Positions 34,276-46,342 of a stretch of 64,000 bases of DNA are shown in pieces. The translations under genes were made by a program, and so were the position numbers. This stretch comes from Cheiracanthium punctorium. Lineage: Eukaryota > Arthropoda > Arachnida > Araneae > Cheiracanthiidae. The notes under the pieces are model-generated. The model did not search any database. It was not told where the DNA came from and was given only the letters and a program-made list of their open reading frames with translations. The stretch lies in NCBI GenBank assembly GCA_038373885.1, contig JAWZYV010013553.1, forward strand, positions 62,001-126,000. Reading direction: 5' to 3'. The first letter of the stretch is position 1; every line of letters starts with the position of its first letter.

Positions 34276-36300
34276 TATTTGCTTTTAAAGGAAACATTTC
34301 TGGTTTAGTAAGCATGCAAGAGTCCGCCGATCTAATTTAATAAACTTTCATTTCAACGGGATAATTTCCCCTTACCACAGATAATTTAAAATAACGGAAC
34401 TTTCAATTAAATTATTTCCCTTTCAGCTTGTCTCAAATCAGTTTACTTTAAATGAAAACCCTCCATCTATTTTAAGCTTAACTTGAAAATTCCGGTACTT
34501 CCCTTTTTCATGTTCAGCCCATAACGACGTTGATTACTGAATTACTATGTTCCATAAAGTTGAAAACATCCTTCCTAGCATTCGGAAGTAATTCATTTTG
34601 CGGTGGAAGTTTACGCGATCTTTAGTTTATTTTGCTATGATGAAATTTAAATTTCGCAGTTCCGTATGTTTTTTTTTTCCGTAGCAAATTATGCTTTCAT
34701 ATCACTGGCTGAGTTTCATTTGGAGTTAACTGGGCGTAAACACATTTAATAAATTTATAATGAGAGCTTTTTTTCGGTTAAAAAAAATCCAAATGGCTAA
34801 AATGTTGCATTTTATCCAAAAGCAGTAATCGGTGTTTTTAGCAGTCAAGTTGCAGTGCATTTTAACTTGGTTCATTTATAAACTAATTACCTTTAAATCC
34901 GAAATACTGGTTTTAATGGACTTTTGTCATGGTTTAAAGAGGAATGTTAATTTGGTAAGTAGTGTTAATATTATTATTTTGTAAAAAGTCAGGGTACAAC
35001 CCTTAAATGTTAAGGAAACTCACTGTTCAGTGTCAAAAAATAAGTTTATTTAATGGAAATTAAGTATTTATATTTTTTACTTTTTAAAGGAGTACGAAAA
35101 GAAAAAGTGAACCGTATTTTATTTTGCAATGCCTCAAAAGGGGGGAGGGGGTTTTTACGTTATTCGATGAAATGTTATTTCAGTTACATAACGAGTGCTT
35201 TCTATGAACCAATGCAATAAACCATTTTAAAACTAATTAAATTATGCTGGAAATTGCTAAATTATTTTAACAAAGCTGTTCTATGCTCTTTTGCATAAAC
35301 CTAATAAACAAATTATGAAACATTTTGGAAAAATCTTAAACATACAAAATTTTTTAATCTTTTTTCTAAATAAATGACATCTTAGCAAATTTTGCTATGA
35401 AATTTATGTGCTTAAGAGTTTTTTTACAGAAAGTTTTGTATGTTTCGTAGATGTATTGATTATAAAAGGAAGTAGTTTAATTTTTGAAACCAGCATTTTA
35501 GAATTTTTAGAGTCCCTGCGATTCGATTTTTAAATCTTGATTTTAGTAATAAAAACACTAAAAAAAAAATTCTGGTGCTAATACCAAAATAAAAATAAAT
35601 AATTCCGTACATAACACTCATACTTAAAATATAGTGCAATACGTACCTTTCAGTTAATAACGCAATACTTAAAGGGTCGTCCCTTCTTCAGTCGCCAAAA
35701 TTTTCCAGCCTCGCATTGCATATTATTAATATTATTATTTTACACGCTAATTTGAAAAATAAAGTAAAGGGATAGGGTCGCCATTGAATTCACCAAATTG
35801 GGTTCTGTTTCTTAATGTAAACGAACCCCTTAAAACAAAAATTATTACGCAATGTTAGAAAATAGTTACCAAAGTAAAATGATGCCCTTATTTTGTTAAA
35901 ACTCCAAACTTCTATTACTTCTTTTTTCTTTCTACGCATAGAAAATTTAAAGAAAGGGTCTATTAAGAAGAAAAGATATCAATATCAATATCATTTTCTT
36001 CTCTTTTCAGCGAAAAACTTTTCAAGATGAAGGGTAAATACTTATTGAAAGAAAAAGAACTGCTTTCAGTATGTGGATGGAGAACTCTCTTAATAGCACA
36101 AGTATATATATATTACATGATAAAAATTGTGAAAGCTTTATTTGAAGTAAGCGTTAAATCTGTATTAATTACATAAAGCGATTTTACTTTCAATGAGCTA
36201 CTCGAATGGCGTGTTATCGCAATATCATGCTTTAATGGTTACGTAAGTACCGTAACTATCGGGTCTTTCTTGTCTGTATTTTAAACATACTTAGCTGGGA
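34276..36300. other. AT-rich stretch without recognisable gene
   Basis: No frame above 60 codons with any recognisable motif and no repeat ends. Purine runs near 35,140-35,155 are the only local feature. Confidence 0.5.
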
Positions 36301-36499
36301 AGAAACGCTTGATTTTTCACGTCTGTTATTTTTTCAAATGGAAGGAATTTGCCTTAAACAACAACACATCATCGATGGCTTTTATCAGATTAACGGTACT
36401 TATTTATTTATGCTGCCAAACCATACTGACTCGTGCGAGAACTTTCCCCTTACGTTGGGTACTAGCTGTTGGTATGCATTACCCACAACTGGCTTGGAA

Positions 36500-37648
36500 T
36501 AGAGGTCTGCGCCGCCGCGCCACGCCGCCGGGCATTTGTACTACGCCGCCGAAGTCTAGGCTGGCGCGCCGGCGAAGAACGCTGATTTTACACCGGCGGC
36601 GTACAACCGGCTCCAAAACTTTTTTAAGAATAGTACCTAAACTTTCAGCTGTTTACTTTTTTCTAGATACTTCTTAACGCTATTAACTTGTAAAGATAAA
36701 ATTTAATTTTTTTCAGTCAATGGCGTAATTTGACTGTTTTAAAAGCTGTTTAAACATTGCATTGTAATACCTCAAAAGAACATCATAGGTTTGGAATGGT
36801 TCATGAGAAGGTTGTGGAGAAAAAAAAAAACTTAAAAGCAAATAATGTATCAATCGTATATTGATAAGAAAGTGTATCGTGAGTATGCTATATAAACAAC
36901 ATAAACCTATCCGATTTTGATAAAATCTATTGTTTCAGTGTTCCAGTAGAAATATTTTAAAAGTGTACCACAAAGGCAAGGCTCATATTTGGAGCCCCAC
37001 CAGTGGCTGAGCGCATAGCGCTCTGAACTGGGAGAAGGAAGGTGCCTGGTTCTAAAGCAGGTCGCGTCCGCCGCTCTAACCTTTCGTAGTTTTCCATGGT
37101 TTCTTCCGAAACTTAGCGTAGATACGGGCTAGGACCCCTTAGAAAGACTCCCACAGAGGGCACATTTAAAGGGCGGATTTAAAGCTCGAGCCAGAGGACT
37201 TGTAATTCGAGTCCGCCCGAGCGATATAAGTCGGAGCCCAGGCCCGAAGTGTCAGCTAGTATATAAATAAAAATCAGTTACTCTCTTGATTGATAGAATA
37301 TCATACATTTTGCCGTTTTTGCAAATTACAGATAAATATAATCGAGCCCGCCCGAGCACAGTCGTGATCTCTACATCTCCACCCCTCGGCCTAGAGATAA
37401 CGTGTAGCTAATTGGCCGTAATCACACACCATCATCATACTCAAGACTAGTTTTCATAAAATTTCTAGTCTTTAAGAAATCTCATTTTAGTGCTCCAATT
37501 TATACATATATGTGCGTGTGTTTACGCACGCATCCATTTTCATTATGCTGTTTTTCAAAAACTTTCCTTCGCCGCGGCGCGCCCCCGCCACCGGGTATCT
37601 GAGGTCGTTACGCCGCCGCCGCGAATTTTCGAGCGGCGCAGACCTCTA
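36500..37648. mobile_element. hAT-type non-autonomous element with GC-rich ends
   Basis: Ends TAGAGGTCTGCGCCGC and (reverse strand) TAGAGGTCTGCGCCGC are identical over 16 bases. Flanks GCTTGGAA (36,492-36,499) and GGTTGGAA (37,649-37,656) form an 8-base duplication with one change. The terminal 100 bases at each end are rich in GCCGCC/GGCGGC, in strong contrast to the AT-rich interior and surroundings. A tRNA-derived SINE lies inside. No transposase frame is present. Confidence 0.85.
36991..37440 (+). repeat. tRNA-derived SINE inside the hAT element
   Basis: It begins GCCCCACCAGTGGCTGAGCG with A box TGGCTGAGCGCATAG and B-box-like GGTTCTAAAGC, and shares CTGGGAGA, GCGTCCG, TCCCCC/CCTCGG and CGTGTAG words with the SINE at 39,119-39,379. 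The 3' limit and target duplication are not certain; extra sequence rich in GAGTCCGCCCGAG separates head from tail. Confidence 0.6.
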
Positions 37649-37936
37649 GGTTGGAAGTACCCGTACACTTTATTATGGAGGCACCTAATAGGGGGACCAG
37701 AGTTGTTTCCTACAAAGGGAAGGACGAGTAATGCCCAGGCCCTTGCCGGGAATCAAAAGCAGACCTGTAGAACGGTAAATGTTTGCGTATGTATTTTATG
37801 GCAAACCTACATCAGTATCTGCTTAGGGCGGGGGACTTTTCAAGGAGTTATAACGCGTACTGATGTCGCATCTTGTGAAAACTTCATAAAACTCCAGGCC
37901 GTTAAATCACAGCCAGGCGGAATGTCAGAAACCTAG

Positions 37937-38700
37937 ACTTTCGCACTTCGGCCATCTACCATGTTATCGGCCATGGCGGTAGTGTGGTGTGGTAGAACGG
38001 TCCATTAAACAACCAGGGAGGATAAAAATAAAATAAAAAGTAGAAATACTGTAATTACAAATCTGTTAAGATGAAATTTGCTTTTACTTCATTCTGCAGA
38101 AATATTGATTAGATAAATACAAATCATTCATATTTACCCGCATCATCCAATGCTTCCTCAATTTAATTTGAGTTTTAGCCTTACTAACAGAAACTAATTT
38201 TGTTGAATAAATATTAATCTTCTTTAGCACATAAACTAGCTAAATATAACTCGTAATTTAATTTATTCCGCACTTTAATTACCTCGTGGAATGTTAGGTC
38301 TTTAACAATAATAAAACATTTGAATTAAGAATAAAGCTAAAATTCTAATCAGTTTATTTCAAGACCACTTAGTTCCTAAAATTCGTAACTCTCCAGACAA
38401 TCTGTTTTGAAGTGGCTTATTTCCATCCTATAAATACCGTGACATAATGACGATGCATTATCTTGTGAGTGTAGGTATTTCTTATTTTCTCATTTGAATC
38501 TGCGGAATTAAAGTTAAATATTTGTACGCGCAGCAATATATCCAACAATATTTTTTTCAATTAAAAGGCTTATTTCTTTATCTATCTTCAAATTATAGGA
38601 AAAAAAAAATTAGCCTGAAATTCTATAAACGATATAGAACTTCCAACAAATGAAGTATTTTTTCGAAATGATGTATTATATAGAAATACCCTGTAAAATA
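37937..38700. other. AT-rich stretch without recognisable gene
   Basis: No recognisable frame or repeat end between the candidate exon and the next inverted-repeat element. Confidence 0.5.
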
Positions 38701-38702
38701 TA

Positions 38703-39686
38703 CACAAGCAGTCTCAAAAAGGTGGGTAACACACTTTAATTCTTTATCTATTAGAGATATGTGGACAATGTAAATTGAAAAAATGTTCAAATTAAGGTTG
38801 GTAAAAAAGAGATTACGTTAAAAAAAATTCTCTCACTCATCTATTTAAATTTGTATACAACCCCCGTAATAAAAATCTGTTTGTAAAATTTGCCCCATAC
38901 ACTAATATGGTTATTCACAAAATTTTAGCCTTTCACCATGAAACATAGTGTTTTTATAGACAAAAATGAGTAAGGGTTATAGATGAATTTGAACGTGAAC
39001 ATTCCATGCTAGAGTGCAAAAACTGTATTTATTTATTTTTCATAATTTCTGCACGAACCCTGAAACCCGATCATCCGACTTGATTTTTTCCCTTCGACAG
39101 CTATTCAAAAGTGGTTTAGCCCGACCAGTGGTCAAGTGCATAGCTCTTTTAACTGGGAGACGGCAAGTACCTGGTTCAAAGCCAGTTCGCGTCCGTCGAC
39201 CTAACCGGTGTTTTTCTCAGAAAATTCGCGCAAATACGGGTTAGGACCTCCTAGAACCCCCTTCCCTAGAGAAAGTATTTTTTTTCAAAATACTTTCTAG
39301 AAAGACACCCCCCCCCCCTCCTCTTGGGAGTAGATCCCCGTGTAGATAATCGGAGTATGATCCCACTAATCAAGTAAAATCAAAAGTGGTTTAAGTCAGC
39401 ATATATTAATCTCCATATCTCTGACACTTTTTAGGATATAATTTTCAAATTTCGTGTATCACCACATTAGTATGGGGCGCATTTTACTAACTGGTAATTT
39501 TTTTATACGGAGGTCGTATACAAATTTAAGTAAAGTGTAACTTTTTGAAATCTTACGAGTGGAATTTTTCTTAACCTAATCCTTTTTCTTATGTTGTGTT
39601 GAACACTTTTTCAAATTACATTGTCTACTTATCTCTAACAGATAAAGGTGAATTAAAGTGTTTTACTATCTTTTTGGGACATCTTG
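38703..39686. mobile_element. Long-inverted-repeat element interrupted by a SINE
   Basis: Left end CACAAGCAGTCTCAAAAAGG and right end (reverse strand) CAAGATGTCCCAAAAAGA are flanked by TA. Inverted arms of about 290 bases pair: ACACTTTAATTC, then ATCTnTTAGAGATA, then TGTGGACAATGTAA against TAGACAATGTAA, then GCCCCATACnnTAAT. The middle matches 33,880-33,990 of the nested element, so both belong to one TA-targeting family. No coding capacity. Confidence 0.7.
39119..39379 (+). repeat. tRNA-derived SINE with 14-bp target duplication
   Basis: Starts GCCCGACCAGTGGTCAAGTG; A box TGGTCAAGTGCATAG and B box GGTTCAAAGCC are at tRNA-like spacing. The flanking 14-base words TCAAAAGTGGTTTA at 39,105-39,118 and 39,380-39,393 are identical, as left by LINE-type target-primed insertion. 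The tail ends AATCAAGTAAAA. The related sequence at 33,960-33,990 (GAAAAATGGTTTAAGTCAGC) shows the uninterrupted target. Confidence 0.85.
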
Positions 39687-39689
39687 TAT

Positions 39690-42600
39690 ATAATATACTG
39701 AGACATAAATTGGAATAACATGTGCTCTCATCTGTAATTTTAGAACTTATTCCATCATTAAATCCAGTTCTATGTTTTTTTTTTTTTTTTTTATCAACAA
39801 TATGGTGATTTCGGGTTTAAAAAGCTTTACTTGATTTCTATGTTTTTATATGTAAACAAGAAAATTTTGTTTTGGAAGATTATGTGAAAAGCGAAACTAT
39901 AGCGCAAAGACTGGCGAAACTTGCCAAAAGACTCGCACAATGTCGAATTTACCTTAAGTTATTATTCTTGTGTTAGTTATTTTTATATATTTAGACATGT
40001 TCTTTTTTCAGCTTAGTTTCATTTAGAAATTGTAATTAACATTTACCACTGGGAATTTTTTGCAAAAATTGCAAAAAGTGGCTATGATTCCCTTCTTGAG
40101 CTTAATTAATAACTCGTCCGTCCCTTCACAGGGCATAACGTAGGCCGCTCACTAGGTGCCTCCATAACAAAATGGCCGATACTTTGCGCGCAGCTGTAGT
40201 GTCGAATGTCTCATAGGCAAGCGACTGAAGTGGGGGTGAAAAAAAAAAAAAAAACACCTTTCAGTAGAAAAGTGCTAAAGGAATTTCAGTAGCAAAGCGC
40301 TTATGGAAAATGAATGTTGAGCAAAAATTATGATTTTTAGGATATTCATTATAAGTTGGAAGAGAGAAATTAATATTTCAAGACATGTTCATTCAAAAAC
40401 TCAAAAAATTTCTTCTACAAATTATCTGTTTTGTCGAAGTAAGCGAAAATTCTTGAAATAAAATGTATGCAAGACATTAAACGTACATTAAAACTATAAT
40501 TTAATTACTTTTCCAAAGACCACTAAAACCTAAAAAAATTAATTTGATCCAGTATTTGAGAATATATAAGTGCTCTTAAAAATTTAATTAGATTTAATTT
40601 ATTTTTCTTTGATATTAATACCTCAATAAAATTCCACAATTCTATTTGATTTTTAGGATAAAGAAAATTAATGTTGCGTTTACTCAATAAATTGAAAAAT
40701 AAATTTGTTCGAGAGAAAGGAAACTTAATTATTAACTAGTATGCTTATTTTTATTCGTTAATTTGTATGAAAATTCCTGGTATATTAGCAATTAAATAAA
40801 CATAATATTCTTTAATCATTATTGATTATTTCAGACACTCTACGTATTATAAAAATAATTAATTTTGCAACCGCAGTAATCATCAGAGGTTGTTTAAAAC
40901 GGCAAGCTTAGTAAAAATTATGCTATCATGCTTTAAAAAATTCCTCATTATAAAGTTTCATTGATTTTATTCGTTCCAAATTTAGAGGCTCCGATCTGTG
41001 GTAGTTGCTAATAGAAACGTTGCATGAGTGAATATTGAACTGAGAATAATATACAGTGACTAAATATACAAATGACAGCTATTGTCTAAATTACAAACAT
41101 TTGTTAAAAATTCTGTTTTTTCGATAGGTATTTTTAATTTCAGGTGAGCTAACATGATTAGAGTTTCTAATAAATGATAGCTCTGAGAGGTGGTAAAGAA
41201 ACTTGAATTGTAAATTTTAAAATGGGTGAATTTCGTTATAAGTAAACTTTTTAAGGCCTCAGGAAAGGTTATATTTGATGCAAAATCCCTATGCATATTA
41301 GTTGCTCTAATTTTTCTTTTAGTAATGTTATGTAATATACATATTTTGAAACATAAATTTTTATAAAAAAAACAAATTTAATTTTTAAGTCAGAGAGAAA
41401 TTTAATTTTTCTGACAAGAAAAAAAGAAATGTTCTTTCTCCTTTTTAAGTCCCCCCCCCCCCCACTTTTGTTTAGAATAAGTTTCGTTTCCGTGCAAATC
41501 CTTTATTATACTTTCGAAAAGGCGTTACTATTGATTTTTCTATTTCAGAAAGCTTTAAAATACCTTAGAGTAAAAATTAAAATATATATTTTCTTTTCAT
41601 TCTTCCTCAAAAGAAAAAAAAAATCGTTTAAATACGAATTATGATGTGCTTTAATGTGCTGTATATTTAAAGCATGTCATAATGCATGTGTCATCTCTAT
41701 TTTTCTTCCTTATTCTGTTAAGTGTGACATAATAAAAGCCTGAAATTTTGTACATCCCCTGATAAATGCACGGGATATATTTTACTATATTGGAATGTTT
41801 TTGAAAGGAGGCTGTGTAAAAATTTAAATTTTGTATTTATTCGAATTTAATTCCTTGAATTTTTTAATCGATTTCATAAAATTATGTATCCTTTTTACGT
41901 AACTTTGTAACTTATTATATATGTCTACAATCAATATTTAGATGCCAATCTCAATGAGATTTTTCAGTAGTAATTGTGAATGTTTTCAGTAGTTTTTGAT
42001 GTTCGTCCGTAGTCAATCGCATAGGCAAAATTTTAGGATTTTTTTTCTTATCTATTAAAAAAAGTTTCATTATACCCTTTTAAATTTATCTTTATTAAAA
42101 ATAAACAGAAACTTACCAGAATGAATCTATTACTGAGCCTTTGAATTTAGCGACTTGAAAACAAAATCATAAGAGAGAAAAGTTTAAAGTCTGAAAGGGG
42201 TTGGGAGTGAAAGAAGAGAATCTCTAGAGAAGTCCAGACTCAACACTTGTTCTCTTCACCCGGCGCTAATTAAAAATTCAGTGCCAATTGCATCCCATAG
42301 CCTATTTGTTTCAGACTTTGGGTGCTGTGCAATAACTTTTGCTGCTTTTTCTAATATTAAAAGAACGTAGCTTTAAAACGTTATAGAATAAATCATTTTA
42401 TACTTAAATTTCCGTAAAAATATGCGCTTTGTCCATAGTTTTGAAAGTCGATGTACTTTCAAAAGATATTCCGTAGCGACTACGGATAATCCGTAGTAAT
42501 CGACATCTCTGTACATATATATATATATATATATATACTCTCCAATTCTCGATTACCTAAGTTATTCAAGCAAAACCCGTTTAAAATAAGTGTTTTACCG

Positions 42601-43424
42601 TCTAAAAGTATCATTAAACACCTGAACATAAGTGCGTATACACGGACAGAAGGTTGTATTATTTACCAGAAAATTTATTTCAGGAGTATTTTAATTTCAT
42701 ATAATCCAGACTGTCTTTCGTAATTCCAGTTCCATGAAACTCTGAGAATAATCTATTAAAATTGAAATTGCACCTGACGGTGCTTCATCATTAATTTTCA
42801 AACAGAAATCATCATAAGCAAACAGCTTCAACTGCAATTTTCAGAGGTATTTTCTAAACATCTCAAATTTTAAACAAATTAATGAAGCCCCACTGAATCA
42901 TGGTAATAATTTCTCTTTCAAGTGAAGTCTCACGATAAGGGAACCCTTAAGGTCCGTTTAATTTTATCATTGTTTATAGGAACGCGCTTAATCTTATCAA
43001 AAGAACTATGGAACACACAGAATAGAAAAGATTGAAATCTTACATAATACTCTCTTAAAATTCAATTTACTAGCTGTGAAATGTTATGAAACCACTTTAA
43101 TATACACTCTTATTCAAGTATTGCTTAGTAAACTAAAGAAAATGGAGAGGTATTCATTAAAATTAAAGTGGATTTAAAACTGATAAAATTTGAGGGGAAT
43201 GTGCTAGAAAATATATTCACCGTTCGTTGTTTTTAAAAAGGTCTTTCATCGCATTTTATTGACAGACAGCTGAAAATATTTAATGGAAAGTGCACTTGTT
43301 TCTTTCCGAACATGTACCATGAAAGGAGAGTATTGTAATCATGAAAAAATTCGACTTCGAGATTTTGGTGTATTTACATGTTTTGAGGTCTTTTGAATTC
43401 ATTTATGCTATTTTTACGAGATGT
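39690..43424. other. AT-rich stretch without recognisable gene
   Basis: A body fragment of the long-inverted-repeat family lies at about 41,800-41,950 (ACGTAACTTTGTAACTTATT and flanks). A TA microsatellite is at about 42,513-42,536, a C run at 41,450-41,463, and a GT run at 43,431-43,447 that leads repeat R1. Small frames (41,060-41,296; 41,429-41,644) have no recognisable domain. Confidence 0.45.
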
Positions 43425-43721
43425 ATGTCTGTGTGTGTGTGTGTGTGAGTGAACACGATAACTCCTAAATGGGCCATTCGATCAAACTCAAATTGGGTAT
43501 GTATATGTTATAAACCACCGTCGCAAGACCTGTATTAATTTTGGTGTGTATAGGACTTAGTTTTTCTACAGGGCTACGACAAAGATTTCTTTTACATTAT
43601 GGCATATGGGGAGAAATTCTTGAAAGTGCGCTAGCGTTTAAACGGTGCATTCGATTGAGCTTCAATTTGGTATATATGTTTGAATTATTCATCAATTAAA
43701 ATTTATTTAAATGCTTAGTAT
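43425..43721 (+). repeat. Dispersed repeat R1, 5' part, interrupted by gypsy
   Basis: Begins with a GT-rich tract and AACACGATAACTCCTAAATG, then the R1 body (GGCTACGACAAAGATTTC, GGAGAAATTCTTGAAAGTGC, TTAAAATTTATTTAAATGCT). The sequence resumes at 53,602 with GTATAGTGATCTTAATCATA and the R1 3' motif, matching uninterrupted R1 at 3,085-3,160. Confidence 0.8.
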
Positions 43722-44610
43722 TGTTGCGGAATTACTCTGCTACTCCTGGGGTTCGTCATTCTAAAGTCCAGTTGGTGTAAAATGTTCAAGTAAAAAGTCA
43801 CTTGACAGGATGGAACACAAACTTTATTGCTTCTAGAACTTCGTAGAACAATCAGCTGTACACAATTCACAAGCACAATCTAGCAGTAACGTGCTTTTAA
43901 CAGTTCGCTTAGATCAGAAGCTCTCACAAATGCTGTATTTCTCACACAAAATAGAACATTTTCACTGGCAAGAATTCAGCGAAAATATACGAGAAATAAC
44001 ACTAACAGTCTCTCAAGACTCAGCGATGAAAAATGTACACACAGCACTTTGAAAACAGCTTCGTAAAGCAAGCTAAAACACGGCTTCTATAGCACTATCA
44101 GATCACAAAACAAGCGTATTCTCACTGACAGCTCTTCACACATTGAGCGTTCAACTCGCACTGAACTGTCGGGGCAGCGCGCTGGTGGAATTTATATATA
44201 TCCGAGGCAGAAGCTGCGAGCAGTTTCTAGAAATGTATATTCCTCGAAGATTCCAGATAAAGCGGGACTTCTGATTACGTCATAGAAGAGAAATGTTTGG
44301 TTATTATGCGTTTTTAAAGCAGGAAAAACAACTTCCAGGCCCCATTGGGAAAATCGCGCCAAATGACCAAATTTGGCGCCAAAAATAAGTCCCCAAATGT
44401 GCAGAGATCGAAGCCCTAGGACTAATATTTCTCGAGATTTCTAGAAGCCCCATAGAAAAACATATGGGAAAGCGAAACCTCCGTATCTCTGGTTCTAATT
44501 GGCCGATTTTGATGCAACAAAAAGCAAAATTTATCTATTTGAAGAGTAGAATACGAATTTTAAACTATTTTAAGCCCCAGAGCAGCGGGTTGCATCGAAA
44601 ATTCGTAACA
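43722..44610 (-). mobile_element. 3' LTR of the gypsy element
   Basis: Full-length LTR of 889 bases, TGTTGCGGAATTACTCTG on the plus strand to CGAAAATTCGTAACA. Read on the minus strand it carries a TATA-like ATATATATAAATTCC near 44,190-44,205 and an AATAAA polyadenylation signal near 43,830. It is the intact reference for the deleted 5' LTR and for the solo LTR at 21,132-22,009. Confidence 0.95.
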
Positions 44611-44627
44611 TTGCCCCCTTCCCAAGG
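44611..44627 (-). promoter_or_regulatory. Polypurine tract
   Basis: On the minus strand the sequence immediately before the 3' LTR is CCTTGGGAAGGGGGCAA, a purine-rich tract in the position that primes plus-strand DNA synthesis. Confidence 0.75.
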
Positions 44628-44960
44628 ACTGCAGGTCCCGGGCAGTACAATCCCCCAGTTAGGAGGTCACACAAATATATACAGTGTCCAACCTTTAACC
44701 AAATCTTAACAACATAATTTAAGAAATAATCAATAAACACAGTAAGCAAATACACACTAATAAATAAATAATAGACATAATAAACAATTATACTAATAAG
44801 TAATAAATGTAATAAACAAATACACATTAATAAAAACCAATATATTACAAAACACTAAACATGGCGTAAGTAGTGAGTGAAAGAGAGTTGAAGAAAGTGG
44901 AAGAGGAGAGAAAGACAGGAAAGAAATGAGAGTGGAAAGAAAGGAGGAATTACGCCATAG
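44628..44960 (-). other. Gypsy 3' untranslated region
   Basis: Between the end of integrase coding and the polypurine tract lies AT-rich sequence with repeated TAATAAACAAAT words. The minus-strand frames at 44,570-44,981 are low complexity and not recognised. Confidence 0.5.
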
Positions 44961-46315
44961 TGACCATGGTCTGATAGTCAAATAACTAATTACAACCGCG
45001 ATAGATGGCTAGCCGATCGTAATGTACAACTCTTGGCTTCGAGTTTGGTGACTTACGAATCCGTACGATGACGTCATTCAGCCGGTTTAGGACTGTGTAA
45101 GGACCGTCCCACGGCGATTGCAGCTTGGGAGACAGGCTGCTAGACTAGGCTAGATAGACTAGGCCTTTATAGTATATATAGACTAGGCCTTTATAGTATA
45201 TATAGACTAGGCCTTTCGATATAGACTAGGCCTTTCCGTCGAGTAGGATTCCATAGCCAAACTTTGTCACCTGCGTTGAACTCGTGTCCCGTAGCCTTCG
45301 TGTCGTAGCGAGTCTTCATCTTTTCCGTGTTCGGGTTGATCCGCTCCCGAGCAAAATGATGCACGTCTTCAAACCGTGCCCGAAGATTTTCCATGTACTC
45401 CTCTGGCGATGAAGGCGCATCTGGAGGGCGACCGAACACTAGATAGGCGGGAAGACGAAGATCTCTGCCGAACAGCATATGGGAAGGTGTGAAGTCGGTA
45501 GTCTCATGGACGGCACTCCTATAGGCCAGCAGGAAGAGGCGGAGTTTCTTGTCCCAGTCCTCTTGATTCCTAGATACCAGGAGCGAGAGGTTGTTTAAAA
45601 TTGTGCGATTGAACCTCTCCACCATGCCGTCGGATTGTGGGTGTAAAGGCGTAGTCTGGGTTTTGTCTATTCCGAGAAGTAGGCATAGTCCTTTAAAGAC
45701 GGCAGAGGTAAAGTTCGTTCCTTGGTCGGAATGAAGTTGCAGAGGGGTTCCATACCTGGAAATCCATTCTTGCACCAGTACCTCTGCTACGGTCGTAGCT
45801 TCTTGATCGGGAATAGGAAACGCTTCGGGCCATTTAGAGAAGTAGTCAATGACAACTAGTATGTATTTGTTGCCATCCGAAGTTCGCGGAAGAGGTCCCA
45901 GGATGTCGAGGGCAATCCTCTCAAAAGGCGCTCCTGCATTATAACGATGTAGTCTTCCACGGCTTCGTTTCTTCGGGCCTTTACGGGCGGCACAAGCTTG
46001 ACACCAATTTTCGACGTCGCCTCGAGCCCTAACCCAGTAGAAGCGCTCGCGAACTTTCTGCAGGGTCTTCATTACGCCAAAATGGCCTCCAGTGTAGCCA
46101 TTATGAAGTTCTTCTAGAACCTTCGGAATCCTCGAACGAGGGAGTACTAACTGCCATCGGAGCATCTTGCCGTCGTCCAACTCCCATTTACGATACAGGA
46201 CTGCATTCCTCAGGCGAAGCGAATCCCATAAAGCCCAGTACTGTTTTGTTGCCGGACTGTAAGATGATATTTCTTGCCAACTGGGCTTAGTGCTGGATTT
46301 TTCCATAAATTCCAC
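44961..46315 (-). pseudogene. pol: Gypsy integrase
   Basis: Integrase inserts the DNA copy into the genome. Starting from 46,315, the HHCC zinc-binding region is visible (HNGYTGGHFG ... WCQACAA), then the catalytic core with Asp in IALDILGPLP, Asp in LHSDQGTNFTS and Glu in VERFNRTIL, as expected for a DDE integrase. The C-terminal GPY/F module (DGPYTVLNRL) lies at about 45,060-45,130. It is separated from the core by a 24-bp tandem repeat (45,155-45,236) that introduces a stop at 45,191. A TAA codon also separates this frame from RNase H upstream near 46,340. The catalytic triad is intact, but the protein is truncated. Confidence 0.9.
45155..45236. repeat. 24-bp tandem repeat inside integrase
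   Basis: TAGACTAGGCCTTTATAGTATATA starts a 24-base unit at 45,155 that repeats at 45,179 and, shortened, at 45,203 and 45,222. It falls between the integrase core and the GPY/F module and ends the reading frame. Confidence 0.9.
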
Positions 46316-46342
46316 AATAGGTTTGATGTCGCTGTCTGCTAA

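Larger units (their letters stand above)
36309..37936 (+). pseudogene. Candidate host exon split by a hAT-type insertion
   Basis: Left piece 36,309-36,499; right piece 37,657-37,936. Removing the hAT element and one 8-base duplication joins them without a frame change, giving about 156 open codons in otherwise stop-rich DNA. The left piece contains a possible signal peptide starting at the Met at 36,375 (MAFIRLTVLIYLCCQTILTR). The right piece ends, just before a GTAAAT splice-donor-like site at 37,770, in ALAGNQKQTCRT. That cysteine context weakly recalls the first coding exon of Wnt ligands (for example the NQTQxC stretch of Wnt11), but this is a short resemblance. It could also be a duplicated pseudogene or chance. 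If it is the only copy, the insertion would disrupt it. Confidence 0.35.

Noticed and set aside
36992..37080. Possible functional tRNA gene
   Set aside because: A and B boxes are present but the sequence cannot fold into a full cloverleaf by eye and belongs to a SINE family with another copy at 39,119.
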